A stretch of DNA of 64,000 nucleotides from Echiichthys vipera (taxonomy: Eukaryota > Chordata > Actinopteri > Perciformes > Trachinidae), in contig OY829661.1 in the NCBI GenBank assembly GCA_963691815.1, forward strand, positions 24,306,500-24,370,499, read 5' to 3'. Below the pieces are notes generated by a model. It did not search any database. It was not told the DNA's origin and saw only the letters and a list, made by a program, of their open reading frames with translations. The translations under genes were made by a program, and so were the position numbers. Positions 56,444 through 64,000 of this stretch are shown here, piece after piece; position 1 is the first letter of the stretch; each line of letters opens with the position of its first letter.

Positions 56444-57477
56444 ACAGGCACAATGAGAAATCATAAAGTAGAGACACAAAGTGGCTGAGATATGGTAAAA
56501 ATGTACAATTTATGAGAATCATTTACACAATTTTGCGCTCTTTTTATACTCTGTTCAATACAACATATAAAGAAAAGAAAGGATGTGAAAGTGACAAAAG
56601 AGGAGCCTCGTGTGTTTATTTGTACATTTTGTGGGGACAGCAAGAACCAGCTCGCTTATACTGGACACAATTACAGAACCTGTGTATTCCTTTTTTTTTT
56701 CATGCATTCGGCTCCTCCGACTAAAAGCTCTGATACAATTAACGAAGAGAGAACACGGAGCGACACGTTGATTTCTCATTGTAAAAACATCCGCTGATAC
56801 AATTTTAGGATTTTATGTCAATCATTCGTTTCAAATACCTTCAAACATTTGGCTGATTTAAGAAAGCGAGATACAAAAATTTCCGCGGAAACACAACTTA
56901 AATGGATTTTTCCACTGTTCATTTAAGAGGAACATCTGACTCTGGATTATTATCAAAGGCTCGAGTCTGCAGAATTTCTCCAGAATCATACAAAACATTT
57001 TAAAAAGTGTTGATAATCACCCCGGCCTGATATGATGAAAGAAATCAAACAAATGATCAAGTGAGACGATCGGATGAATCAAGTCCGGATATATGAGTTT
57101 AAATCACCTTCAAAACGGTCCGTTAAAGACGTCAGTGAGCCATTTTTCTACAGCACGGCGGACAGTAAAAAATAAGCCTGATGTGTGAAAAAGTTATTTC
57201 CTAAAATCTTATCCGAGAGGTCAGTCGGCCGCATGATGCACAGTGTGTGAAACTCCCGCCCTAAAAAGTTCCATCAGTTTCTCAATCACAGCTTCCGGGC
57301 AACTAATCGCTTCTCCAGACACGTCAGATACCAGCACGTTAACCAACTTAAGGATCGTTACATGGTTGAGGTCAAAGAAAAGTATAAAAAATACTCCATC
57401 AAGAAGTACGACGGCCTCTACAGCAGCAGCCTTCATTAGTAAAAGACAAGAATGAAGCACCGAAGACGTGGCATTTT

Positions 57478-57606
57478 ACCATCCATCCATCCTTCCATCC
57501 ATCCATCCATCCATCCATTTTCTCTATACCCACTTTTGCTGTTTGTGGTTCCAAGAGGCTTATCCCAGCATGCACTGGGTGAGAGGCAGGAGAGGCCAGT
57601 GATCTA
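57478..57606 (-). mobile_element. (CCAT)n plus L2-like tail fragment in the putative 3' UTR
   Basis: CATCCATC units followed by TTTTCTCTATACCCACTTTT, GAGGCTTATCCCAGCATGCA and CTGGGTGAGAGGCAGGAGAG and AGCACAGGGC. This is the same layout as the other L2-like tails in a more diverged form. Confidence 0.5.
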
Positions 57607-57747
57607 GCACAGGGCAACGGCAGTACTGCGTCACAATATCTAACCACAGTCAACACTGGATTACTCAGTGCGGAGTCGTCGTGATAAGGCAACATCATTA
57701 ATTTGGGCTTTTTTGTGCTACTGCTCACTTACATCGTGTTCTGCACA

Positions 57748-57750
<3 letters not shown>

Positions 57751-57778
<28 letters not shown>
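57751..57778. repeat. Short (TG)n
   Basis: Fourteen TG units. Confidence 0.95.
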
Positions 57779-57782
<4 letters not shown>

Positions 57783-58578
57783 TAAGGTTAACTGATGAGC
57801 GTCGGATAGAAAAAGACGAGATATAAAAAGAGTTCGAGGATCAAACTCAATCAAAGAAGGCAAACGTGACTCGTTCATTTCTGGAAGACGGTCGGGGTTG
57901 TAAAAAGAGGTGAAACTTTCCCTTCAATATCCAAATAAGAGGCGTAAAAAAACACACGACCGGCACATCGTAGGTGCTGTTCTCAATGACGGTGCTATAG
58001 CGTACAAAAAAAGAAGAGAGAAAAGTTAGATCCAGGCACATTTCTCCATTATTAGGGCACAAACGTGTGACTGCCAGTTTAAAAAAACAAGTTTTGACAC
58101 AATGTTTTACACTCGAGATTTCTGAGAATTCTTTCATAAAGTAAAAAAAAAATGAACAGGGCTAAAAACACAAGCCATGACGGAAAAAGGGGGAATTTAC
58201 AAGGGAAAAACTTCTATAAAGATCCCAGACCCCATTAGGGGTGATTGTTTAAAAAAAACTCCGTGCATTTCACCGCGGAGAAATGAAGCTTCAATGTGGA
58301 AAAACACTGACGGACTTTTGTTGCCTGTAATTGATCCACAGTAAAAGACGAGGCACTGAGGTCAGATCCTTTTTTTTGCATTTGTTTGAAAGCCCTTCAA
58401 TGTTATTTTAAGAGATCAAGTGTGTGCTATAAGTGTGTGGGTGCCGTTTAAGACGGATCCTACCTTCGTTACGACATTGCATGGGATGGAAAAAGGGAGA
58501 AATCGTGAGGAGGGAAGGAGAGAGTTTTGATTTGAGCGTCGAGTCCGAGCTGGTCAGGAGAAATATAATCAGTGATAA

Positions 58579-58586
58579 TATTTACA
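58579..58586 (-). promoter_or_regulatory. Pumilio response element-like TGTAAATA in putative 3' UTR
   Basis: The minus-strand octamer TGTAAATA matches the Pumilio consensus UGUANAUA about 440 nt after the stop codon. An 8-mer can occur by chance, so it matters only if the UTR is confirmed. Confidence 0.25.
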
Positions 58587-59025
58587 GTTCAGAGGGAGAG
58601 ACTTTTTCTCCCCTCTTCCTCGCAGACACGGTGTTGTTTTATCATCCTTATAGGCTCTTGAGAATGAATACAAGAGGAAGAAGAGCATGTGAAAGATTGT
58701 TAGTGCACTTTTTTTTTATGATTTCAAATACAATATAGATTTATATCTAATCCATAAATTGTTTCCGACTATACAAAAGCGAAGTGATCAGAAAGCATCG
58801 TTAGATTTCATATCTACACGTTTCCTGAAAGCTCATCTTTGTCTTCTTTTTTTTTCTTCTTCTTTTTCTTCTTTTAAACAGTGTTCAATACTCAGTGCTG
58901 TCTTATTGTAGTGAGATTCTCGCCTCCTGGGCAAAAGCTCCGATGGGTCCAGAGGTTCAGGAAGCCTTTTTGTGTCAAATGAATATTTTTTTTCTTCTTC
59001 TTGAGAACCAGAGTGGTGGGTCACC

Positions 59026-59048
59026 TCAGCAATCTGCCATGTAACGTC
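59026..59048 (-). CDS. fcho2: FCHO2-like terminal coding exon F, GRYMADC-stop
   Basis: After a 1,037-nt intron, the acceptor TTCTTTTCCGTAG is followed by 23 nt that complete Gly and encode Arg-Tyr-Met-Ala-Asp-Cys and TGA. The exon is found only by completing the conserved family C-terminus (KKRFATG...), so it rests on the acceptor, the frame and the family ending together. The exon continues into the 3' UTR. Confidence 0.8.
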
Positions 59049-62000
59049 CTACGGAAAAGAACAAAAGATGAGCGGTTTGAGTCTTTGACGCGTGACCTCT
59101 CTGGTCTAGAGAGCGGACGACATGTCAGCGGCGCACTCGCTAGTTGACGGCGCTCACAAGAGCCCAAAGCGAATGTCCACGCCGGTTCTGTCCGGTCTGA
59201 GCATTTCAAAGCGTCGAGCAGCAAAGGAGGGGTTTTCATTTGACATTAAACAATGTTTTCAATGCAGGACTCGACTTCTTTTTATGCTTTATACTGTATT
59301 TGTCGATCCCTTATCGTAGTTTCTCGAAAAACAAATGAGGAAATCGTCATTGTAATAGCTGTATATCCCTATCAATCCATCCTGTGATACATTTGATTGA
59401 GAAGTTAAGTACCGGGAGAGGGGGATGAAAACAAAGTAACAAAAAAAAGTATGCAGTATATAAATCAAATAAAAGAGAGAAGAGAGTGTGTAGGCTTCAC
59501 TCGCATTTGCGACTAAAAATAGATGTTTGCGAACTGTAAAATATATTTGGGGACATGTGTGCGAGTAGCTCCCATTAACTTTTCTACGTTTTCATTCGAA
59601 TTTGTTGCCTTTTTGCCGTTAGTGCCAAAAGCACCTTTTCGTGCTCCCAGATGACCGGTGCGAACGTCGCGGAGCGCGCAGACATGTGCAGTTTGCAGCG
59701 TCGATGAGATGGTTTACGATAATACCTGTGGTTCTATGAATGAATATCAAGTGTAATATTTTCTAAAAACGGAGCTCTTTCACAACGTGTAAGGGTTTAA
59801 ACAAATGTGAAGGAATTTAATCAACCTTGGAGCTTATAAAGCAGTTTAAAGTATAAATAATTACATAAATAAATAAGATTTGAAGCAAAAATAAATAAAA
59901 AACCTAGTGTAGACGCAGCTGAGACGCAAGCCTGCACTGAGCTGGTGCAGACAGCTGCATAGATTAAAATGAGAGCGTACCTGTTGCGTGTGACATGTGA
60001 GAAAAAAAAGACGCGCTTGCAGTCTAGATGGGAGGTCAAATTTAGCCGTATCGGGTACGTATGAATGATCCAGCATTGTACATACCTGTGGCAAATCTCT
60101 TCTTGTTGAGAGACAGTCTGTATCCGGCCCCCTGCAGCTCCATGTCCACTCCTGACAGGGTGCTCCCCTCACTCATAAACTGCACCGCTAGAGTGGAGGG
60201 GTTCGACGGGCCATCTGACAGTTCAAACTTGGCCCTCAAGGACCCGGAGCCTGGGGTCAAACACAAACAAACACACTGACTTGGCAGCGACTGATCCAGC
60301 TCTCTCAGCTCTCGTCTTACACACTCTGCAGAGGTAGGAGTTCTGAACAAGCCGCCTCTGGTTGCAAACAAAGAAGAAGAAAAAGGTGATTTACCTTCAT
60401 TTTCAGACTTTTCTGAGATGTCACTCAGCTTCCACAGACACTTATTCTGCTCTGAATTCCTGAAATCAGAGAAAGAGATGAGCTGCTGCCGTTGAACAAA
60501 GATAGAAATGTTTCCAACGCGTCACAATTTTACCACATGGAGTTGGGCAGAGACTGCATGTTGGTGACTCCTCCGTCAACAGGCACTAAGATCTGTACGT
60601 TGGAGAGCGGACCGGGGGAAGCCATAGACTCCGGGTTGTAGCGGTAGTCTACCCGCAGGTCTAATGTTCTGGGCGTACACTTCCAGTACACGGCCAGGTT
60701 GAGAGGAGTGGAATGGATTCCATCGGACTGCACCTGAACACAGCACGTATGAACAAAGCCGCTTTGAGTTTGAGCAATTAGACTGATGTTCCCAGTATCT
60801 TCAGCTGCAATGAGACTGTATGAGACCGTGTTTAGAAGACTTAGAAGGTCAAGAGATAAAAAAAAAAAAAAGTTATACTGTAGATTGACTTTACTGTCCA
60901 CCGGTATATTTGTTACAGTTTTGACACAAACATATTTAGGTGGTTTGCCGTGCTGAAAGTACAAATTCGAGCGGAAAACAAAGCTAATGTTCATCCAAAA
61001 ACGAGTTGTTTGTTAAGCTTAACTAACCAATTCATGGATTGTTTGTTTTGCATCTCGATGTGCTCATATTTAATTATATTCCTAGATATTGGAATCCATT
61101 ACACGTAAACTAGAACTCAGCGGGGCCCGATTATGGGGTGGCAGGGCAGCGGTGGACAGTGGTTTGTGAGGTGAGCCACCCAAAACAACTTAAAAATAAC
61201 TTAACAAAATAGTTAACCCCTACTGAAAATGGCTGAAAATTATAGCATTATTAATCACGCTAAAATCAATCATTCATTGACTGGGGTGCCTTATTTCACA
61301 GTTTGTGGGTCGGTGGGCACCCTAGATATCCGAACGTGCACAAGCACTGAAAAAGTGAGTTTTCAAAAAAGCTTTTGCACAAAAAAAGTGACAAGTGTCA
61401 CACACTCATACACACAATCACAGAAAAATATTCTTCCTTTAAGTTTCACAGGCAAACAATCACAACTATCTGATTCCACCTAATCGTCACAATGCTTCAC
61501 AATCAAAATATGAGTGTGCAGTATTATTATGCTCTTTTTTCTCACGTATTCTGTGTGTGGTGCTGACAGCTTGTATTTTATTGGTCGAGCTTTCCCAATA
61601 TACTTTTTTATGCTCGGGGACATAAAATATAACCTAATGTAATAATGTAAATAAGCCCGTTTGAAGCTGTAAAACAAGCTTTTTCGGGTTTTGTTTGAAA
61701 GATGATGTCATCGAGCGGTGGCATGATGCGTGTGAGGCTGCAGGATTTTAAGGGCCAAGCCTACAGTATATAGCTGAGGTTTAAACCATAACATGGTTTT
61801 AGAGTAGTAAAATTCAATTATAAAGCCAGTTAGTGACCACAAATTAATTAAATTGCTAACTGGTCCAAAAAGTGTGTGAGGCTGTGGCAGGCACAGACAA
61901 CAAGGTAAGAGCTTTTGAATATTATAAAGTGAGGCTGCGTGTCTGTGTGGGTTTTCTCCGGGTTCTCCGGTTTCCTCCCACAGTCCAAAGACGTGCAGGT

Positions 62001-63445
62001 GTTCGGTTCATTGATGACTCTAAATCACCCGTAGGTGTGAATGGTTGTCTGCCTCTGTTTGTCTCTATGTGCCCTGTGATAAACTGGCGTTCTGTCCAGG
62101 GTGTACCCCGCCTCACGCCCGATGTCAGCTGGGATCGGCTCCAGCCCCCCACGACCCCGACCCCGGGATAAGCGGTTGAAGATGAATGAATGAATGAATG
62201 AGGCTGCTTAAGGCTGGATCGTCAAATACAATGAAAATACTGTGATATAATTTCTCTCTGGGACATGGCTATCAAAATATTTCACATTAAAAATACATTC
62301 TGCACTGCCCGTATTTCCTCCCGGCTCGCTCCTTTACCCTCAACTTCTGTTTCACTCCTTTCTCAGACTTGGTTCGGAGCGCAAAGTGCTGACCACAGCT
62401 ATTTTATCTGGATTATGTTCTAGGATCGACGTTGTCTGACTGACCTGGTATTTTAGGATGTCCACATTATAGTAGGAAGCTGTGGGGTTCTGATCGGAGG
62501 CTTTTCTGAGGTAGGACGTCAGCGCTTGCATGTTGAACCAGAAGTCCTTGGAATTTGAGTCACTTTGGGAAGGATCACTAGATAAGATAAAAAGACAAAG
62601 TCAGAAATACAAACAAGCACTCACGCATACACACTCGACGCACGCACACGCACACAGAATAATTTGAGGCTTTATGTGCAAATCTCCAATAGCTTGGAAA
62701 AAATGAGCCTGTTACATCCAACCAACTACTAAATCATGAATTCCATTTGATTCCAACCATAACTGAGAGGAAGAGGAGCAAGAAACATTAAAGATGTCAT
62801 TTTTCTTTACTTTTTAAGAAAGGATAAGAGCTCCTCACTTAAGACCTAAAAGTCACAGTTTTCAAATAGATCCATTAGTTGTTAGTGGCATGTTGAAATT
62901 CACTCTGCATGTGAGGTAAAATATACATTAAACACCCTTTGACTGAGACTAAAGAGGTGAGAAGTAATAATGCGTGTTAAATGAAGCAGCTGTTGTATGA
63001 AGTTTGCCGTTCTTTGCCATTTCAGGGTGTGAAGTATTTCAGAAGAGACATGGGCCGTTGAGAACCTGGCTGTTAAACCTCTGCTGGAAAATACTTCCCT
63101 GACAGCTTAATGATAGGTTTATGTCAGATTACTAATTGAATTTCCTCTCGCTGACGCAGACTACATTTCCTCTCTTCGTCCAAATCCCTATTTCACTCAA
63201 CGACGACTCTGACAGGTTATCAAGTCATCAGCTTCACTTGCAAACCGGCCCGTTTGTATTTTAGTGACCAACTTTTCTGCACAGCTCACCTGTACAGGAG
63301 CTGCTGGTTGGGTAGGATCTGCTCCAACCTGCTGGTGTTCTTCAGTTTGAAGGTGAGCACGGCCGGGGAGGGGTTGGAGGTGAACACCTTGATGATGCCC
63401 ATGGGGAACGACAAGGTCATGTCTCCTGTGATCTTCACAATGCAC
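59026..63445 (-). CDS. fcho2: FCHO2-like F-BAR endocytic adaptor, 3' part (mu-homology domain), six exons; 5' end beyond window
   Basis: Spliced model on the minus strand: 63445-63290, 62577-62445, 60733-60534, 60459-60395, 60250-60086 and 59048-59026, 742 nt in total. All junctions are GT-AG and the phases join without a frame break, giving about 246 residues and a TGA stop. Seen motifs in order: CIVKITGDMTLSFP, DFWFNMQALTSYLRKASDQN, LAVYWKCTPRTLDLRVDYRY, VPVDGGVTNMQSLPNSMW and GYRLSLNKKRFATGRYMADC. These match my knowledge of the C-terminal mu-homology domain of FCHO1, FCHO2 and SGIP1. In that family an F-BAR domain bends the plasma membrane, and the mu-homology domain recruits Eps15/intersectin-type partners to start clathrin-coated pits. 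The domain is about 270 residues, so only its first part is missing here, along with the F-BAR and linker. FCHO2 is preferred over FCHO1 and SGIP1 from the GGVTNMQSLP and GRYMADC segments, but the paralogue assignment is from memory. Upstream exons lie past 64,000. Confidence 0.88.
60086..60250 (-). CDS. fcho2: FCHO2-like exon E
   Basis: 165 nt after a 144-nt intron. The acceptor is TTTGACCCCAG and the donor ACAG|GTATGT. It encodes GSGSLRAKFELSDGPSNPST, LAVQFMSEGSTLSGVDMELQ and GAGYRLSLNKKRFAT, the last strands of the mu-homology domain. Reading through the donor would add about 14 unrelated residues before a stop, which is an intron-retention possibility treated separately. Confidence 0.9.
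60395..60459 (-). CDS. fcho2: FCHO2-like exon D (65 nt)
   Basis: A small exon after a 74-nt intron. The acceptor is CTCTGATTTCAG and the donor GAAG|GTAAAT. The first G completes Trp. The exon then encodes NSEQNKCLWKLSDISEKSEN and E, and it ends in phase 1. The KCLWKL...ISEKSEN segment is a conserved family signature. Confidence 0.88.
60534..60733 (-). CDS. fcho2: FCHO2-like exon C
   Basis: 200 nt after a 1,711-nt intron that carries an L2-like retroelement fragment. The acceptor is GTGCTGTGTTCAG and the donor ATGTG|GTAAAA. It starts in phase 0 and ends in phase 2 within the tryptophan codon. It encodes QSDGIHSTPLN, LAVYWKCTPRTLDLRVDYRY, NPESMASPGPLSNVQIL and VPVDGGVTNMQSLPNSM, the central part of the mu-homology domain. 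Confidence 0.9.
61939..62198 (+). mobile_element. L2/Maui-like (or SINE with L2 tail) 3' end fragment, in intron
   Basis: It contains GGGTTTTCTCCGGGTTCTCC, TCCTCCCACAGTCCAAAGAC, GTCCAGGGTGTACCCCGCCT and GATGTCAGCTGGGATCGGCT and ends in a GAATGAATGAATGA tail. This layout is the common 3' end of fish L2-type elements. Flanking TGAGGCTGC at 61,930-61,938 and 62,199-62,207 looks like a target-site duplication. A smaller relative lies at 19,209-19,327 in the opposite orientation. Confidence 0.7.
62445..62577 (-). CDS. fcho2: FCHO2-like exon B
   Basis: 133 nt after a 712-nt intron. The acceptor is TTATCTTATCTAG and the donor CAG|GTCAGT. The first base completes the serine codon split with the previous exon, and the exon ends in phase 0. 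It encodes DPSQSDSNSK, DFWFNMQALTSYLRKASDQN and YYNVDILKYQ. It is too short and too interrupted on either side to stand out as an open frame, but the family motif and both splice sites are clear. Confidence 0.9.
63290..63445 (-). CDS. fcho2: FCHO2-like exon A (start of the visible mu-homology domain)
   Basis: 156 nt. The acceptor reads CATTCCACAG before the exon and the donor is CAG|GTGAGC. The first base completes a codon begun in an exon outside the window, and the exon ends in phase 2 (TAC AG). It encodes CIVKITGDMTLSFP followed by FTSNPSPAVLTFKLKNTSRL and EQILPNQQLLY, which form beta-strands of the mu-homology fold. An overlapping minus-strand open frame at 63,197-63,445 is a different frame and is not the protein. 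Confidence 0.9.
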
Positions 63446-63840
63446 CTGTGGAATGTAGTCGCCACATGAATGAGAATTATGTTTTAGATCGTATCATTCA
63501 TTTCTCCAATGATTCGATAATTGTCAGGTTATAATAGGTTATCACGTTTGACAATTTCTCAGCCACTAAGTTGGCATCTTCAGGTCACTAAGCCAATAAG
63601 TAATGATAAACAATAGAGAGAAGTATAAAATCAGTACAGTTGAGAAGCTGGAACCAGAGACCGTTTGCCGGTTTTGCTTGAAAAAAGACTTGAACCATTT
63701 GTCGAGTAACACAATTACAATTAAACTTATATTTCACCACTATGACTGAGTACAAAACCTACATTTGACATATTTGCCTAATTATAGATCATACTTAAGC
63801 CTACTAATCCATTTGTTATATTAAAATTATACAGTATAGG

Positions 63841-63990
63841 GCGCCGAGTGGCTCAGGGGTTAGAGCAGGCGCCCCGTATACAGATGCTAAATGCTCGCCA
63901 CATCAGCCAACCTGCAGCACTTTACCGCATGTCTCCCTGTCTCTCCCATTTCCTGTCAACCTCCAGCTGTCTATCTAATAAATTAAAAAA
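63841..63990 (+). mobile_element. tRNA-derived SINE-like element
   Basis: The head GCGCCGAGTGGCTCAGGGGT contains an A-box-like TGGCTCAGGGG. The body has CCGCATGTCTCCCTGTCTCT and TTTCCTGTCAACCTCCAGCT and ends in AATAAATTAAAAAAG. This resembles a widespread teleost SINE. It lies in the intron upstream of exon A, and its B-box is poorly preserved. Confidence 0.55.
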
Positions 63991-64000
63991 GTCACAAAAA

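Larger units (their letters stand above)
56395..59025 (-). other. Probable 3' UTR of the FCHO2-like gene
   Basis: About 2.6 kb follows the stop codon without another supportable exon and with few interspersed repeats (a CCAT array with an L2-like fragment near 57.5 kb and a short TG run at 57.75 kb). On the minus strand it holds a Pumilio-type TGTAAATA (58,579-58,586), an AATAAA at 56,615-56,620, and two ATTAAA hexamers near its far end. The extent is inferred, since no transcript evidence is available here. Confidence 0.45.
60251..62444 (-). other. Introns between FCHO2-like exons B, C, D and E
   Basis: This span includes exons C and D, which are listed separately. The 1.7-kb intron (60,734-62,444) holds the L2-like retroelement tail at 61,939-62,198 and otherwise AT-rich unique sequence. 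No further exon-like segment with family similarity was found. Confidence 0.6.

Noticed and set aside
60042..60371. 109-codon minus-strand frame over exon E
   Set aside because: It is exon E plus parts of both neighbouring introns. Only 60,086-60,250 is coding in the spliced model.
63197..63445. 82-codon minus-strand frame over FCHO2-like exon A
   Set aside because: It uses a different reading frame from the conserved family protein and runs through the splice donor. The spliced frame is clearly the real one.

Overview
This window is from a vertebrate nuclear genome, most probably a ray-finned (percomorph-type teleost) fish. The evidence is one intron-split gene with canonical GT-AG junctions, very dense long dinucleotide and tetranucleotide microsatellites, and many fish-style interspersed repeats: a dead Tc1 transposon, tRNA-headed SINEs, a Penelope-like fragment with a GIY-YIG domain, L2/Maui-like 3' tails and small TTAA-bounded MITEs. 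There are no operons, no prokaryotic signals and no CRISPR array.

The only protein-coding gene I can support lies at the right end on the minus strand. Six exons between 63,445 and 59,026 splice in frame into about 246 residues ending in a stop. They form nearly all of a C-terminal mu-homology domain of the FCHO/SGIP1 family, and FCHO2 is the best guess. The F-BAR domain and linker must lie beyond position 64,000. The last coding exon is tiny (seven residues). A long 3' UTR probably follows to about 56,395, where paired ATTAAA signals precede a GT-rich stretch on the minus strand.

Positions 1-56,390 contain no intact gene that I can see. The long open frames there are microsatellites, transposon remnants or chance. 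Main repeat features by region: 0.9-5.5 kb, LTR-like repeat, a 579-bp TTAA-bounded MITE, a 191-bp (CA)n and a second MITE; 8.2-8.4 kb, a TATGTTCCC/CCCTAA-type repeat; 10.6-13.3 kb, a transposon cluster with a disabled Tc1; 14.8-19.5 kb, MITE, LINE, SINE and a small retroelement with a 12-bp target duplication; 26.3-30.7 kb, several repeats that have partners in the first 16 kb; 34.8-42.9 kb, long purine tracts and a 420-bp (TATC)n array; 42.9-44.1 kb, a longer copy of the 14.8-kb MITE; 49.9-52.8 kb, two retroelement-derived repeats and a Penelope-like insertion whose empty site can be reconstructed; 54-57.6 kb, more interspersed repeats. Repeat-free blocks (about 6.3-6.9, 18.6-19.1, 19.6-22.6 and 32.1-33.6 kb) could hold conserved regulatory elements, but nothing in a single sequence proves that.

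I found no undescribed biological system. The most informative observations are the insertion histories (target duplications, nesting, an element with a reconstructable empty site), the shared TTAAAG termini of several MITE families, and retroelement 3' tails abutting several unrelated microsatellites.
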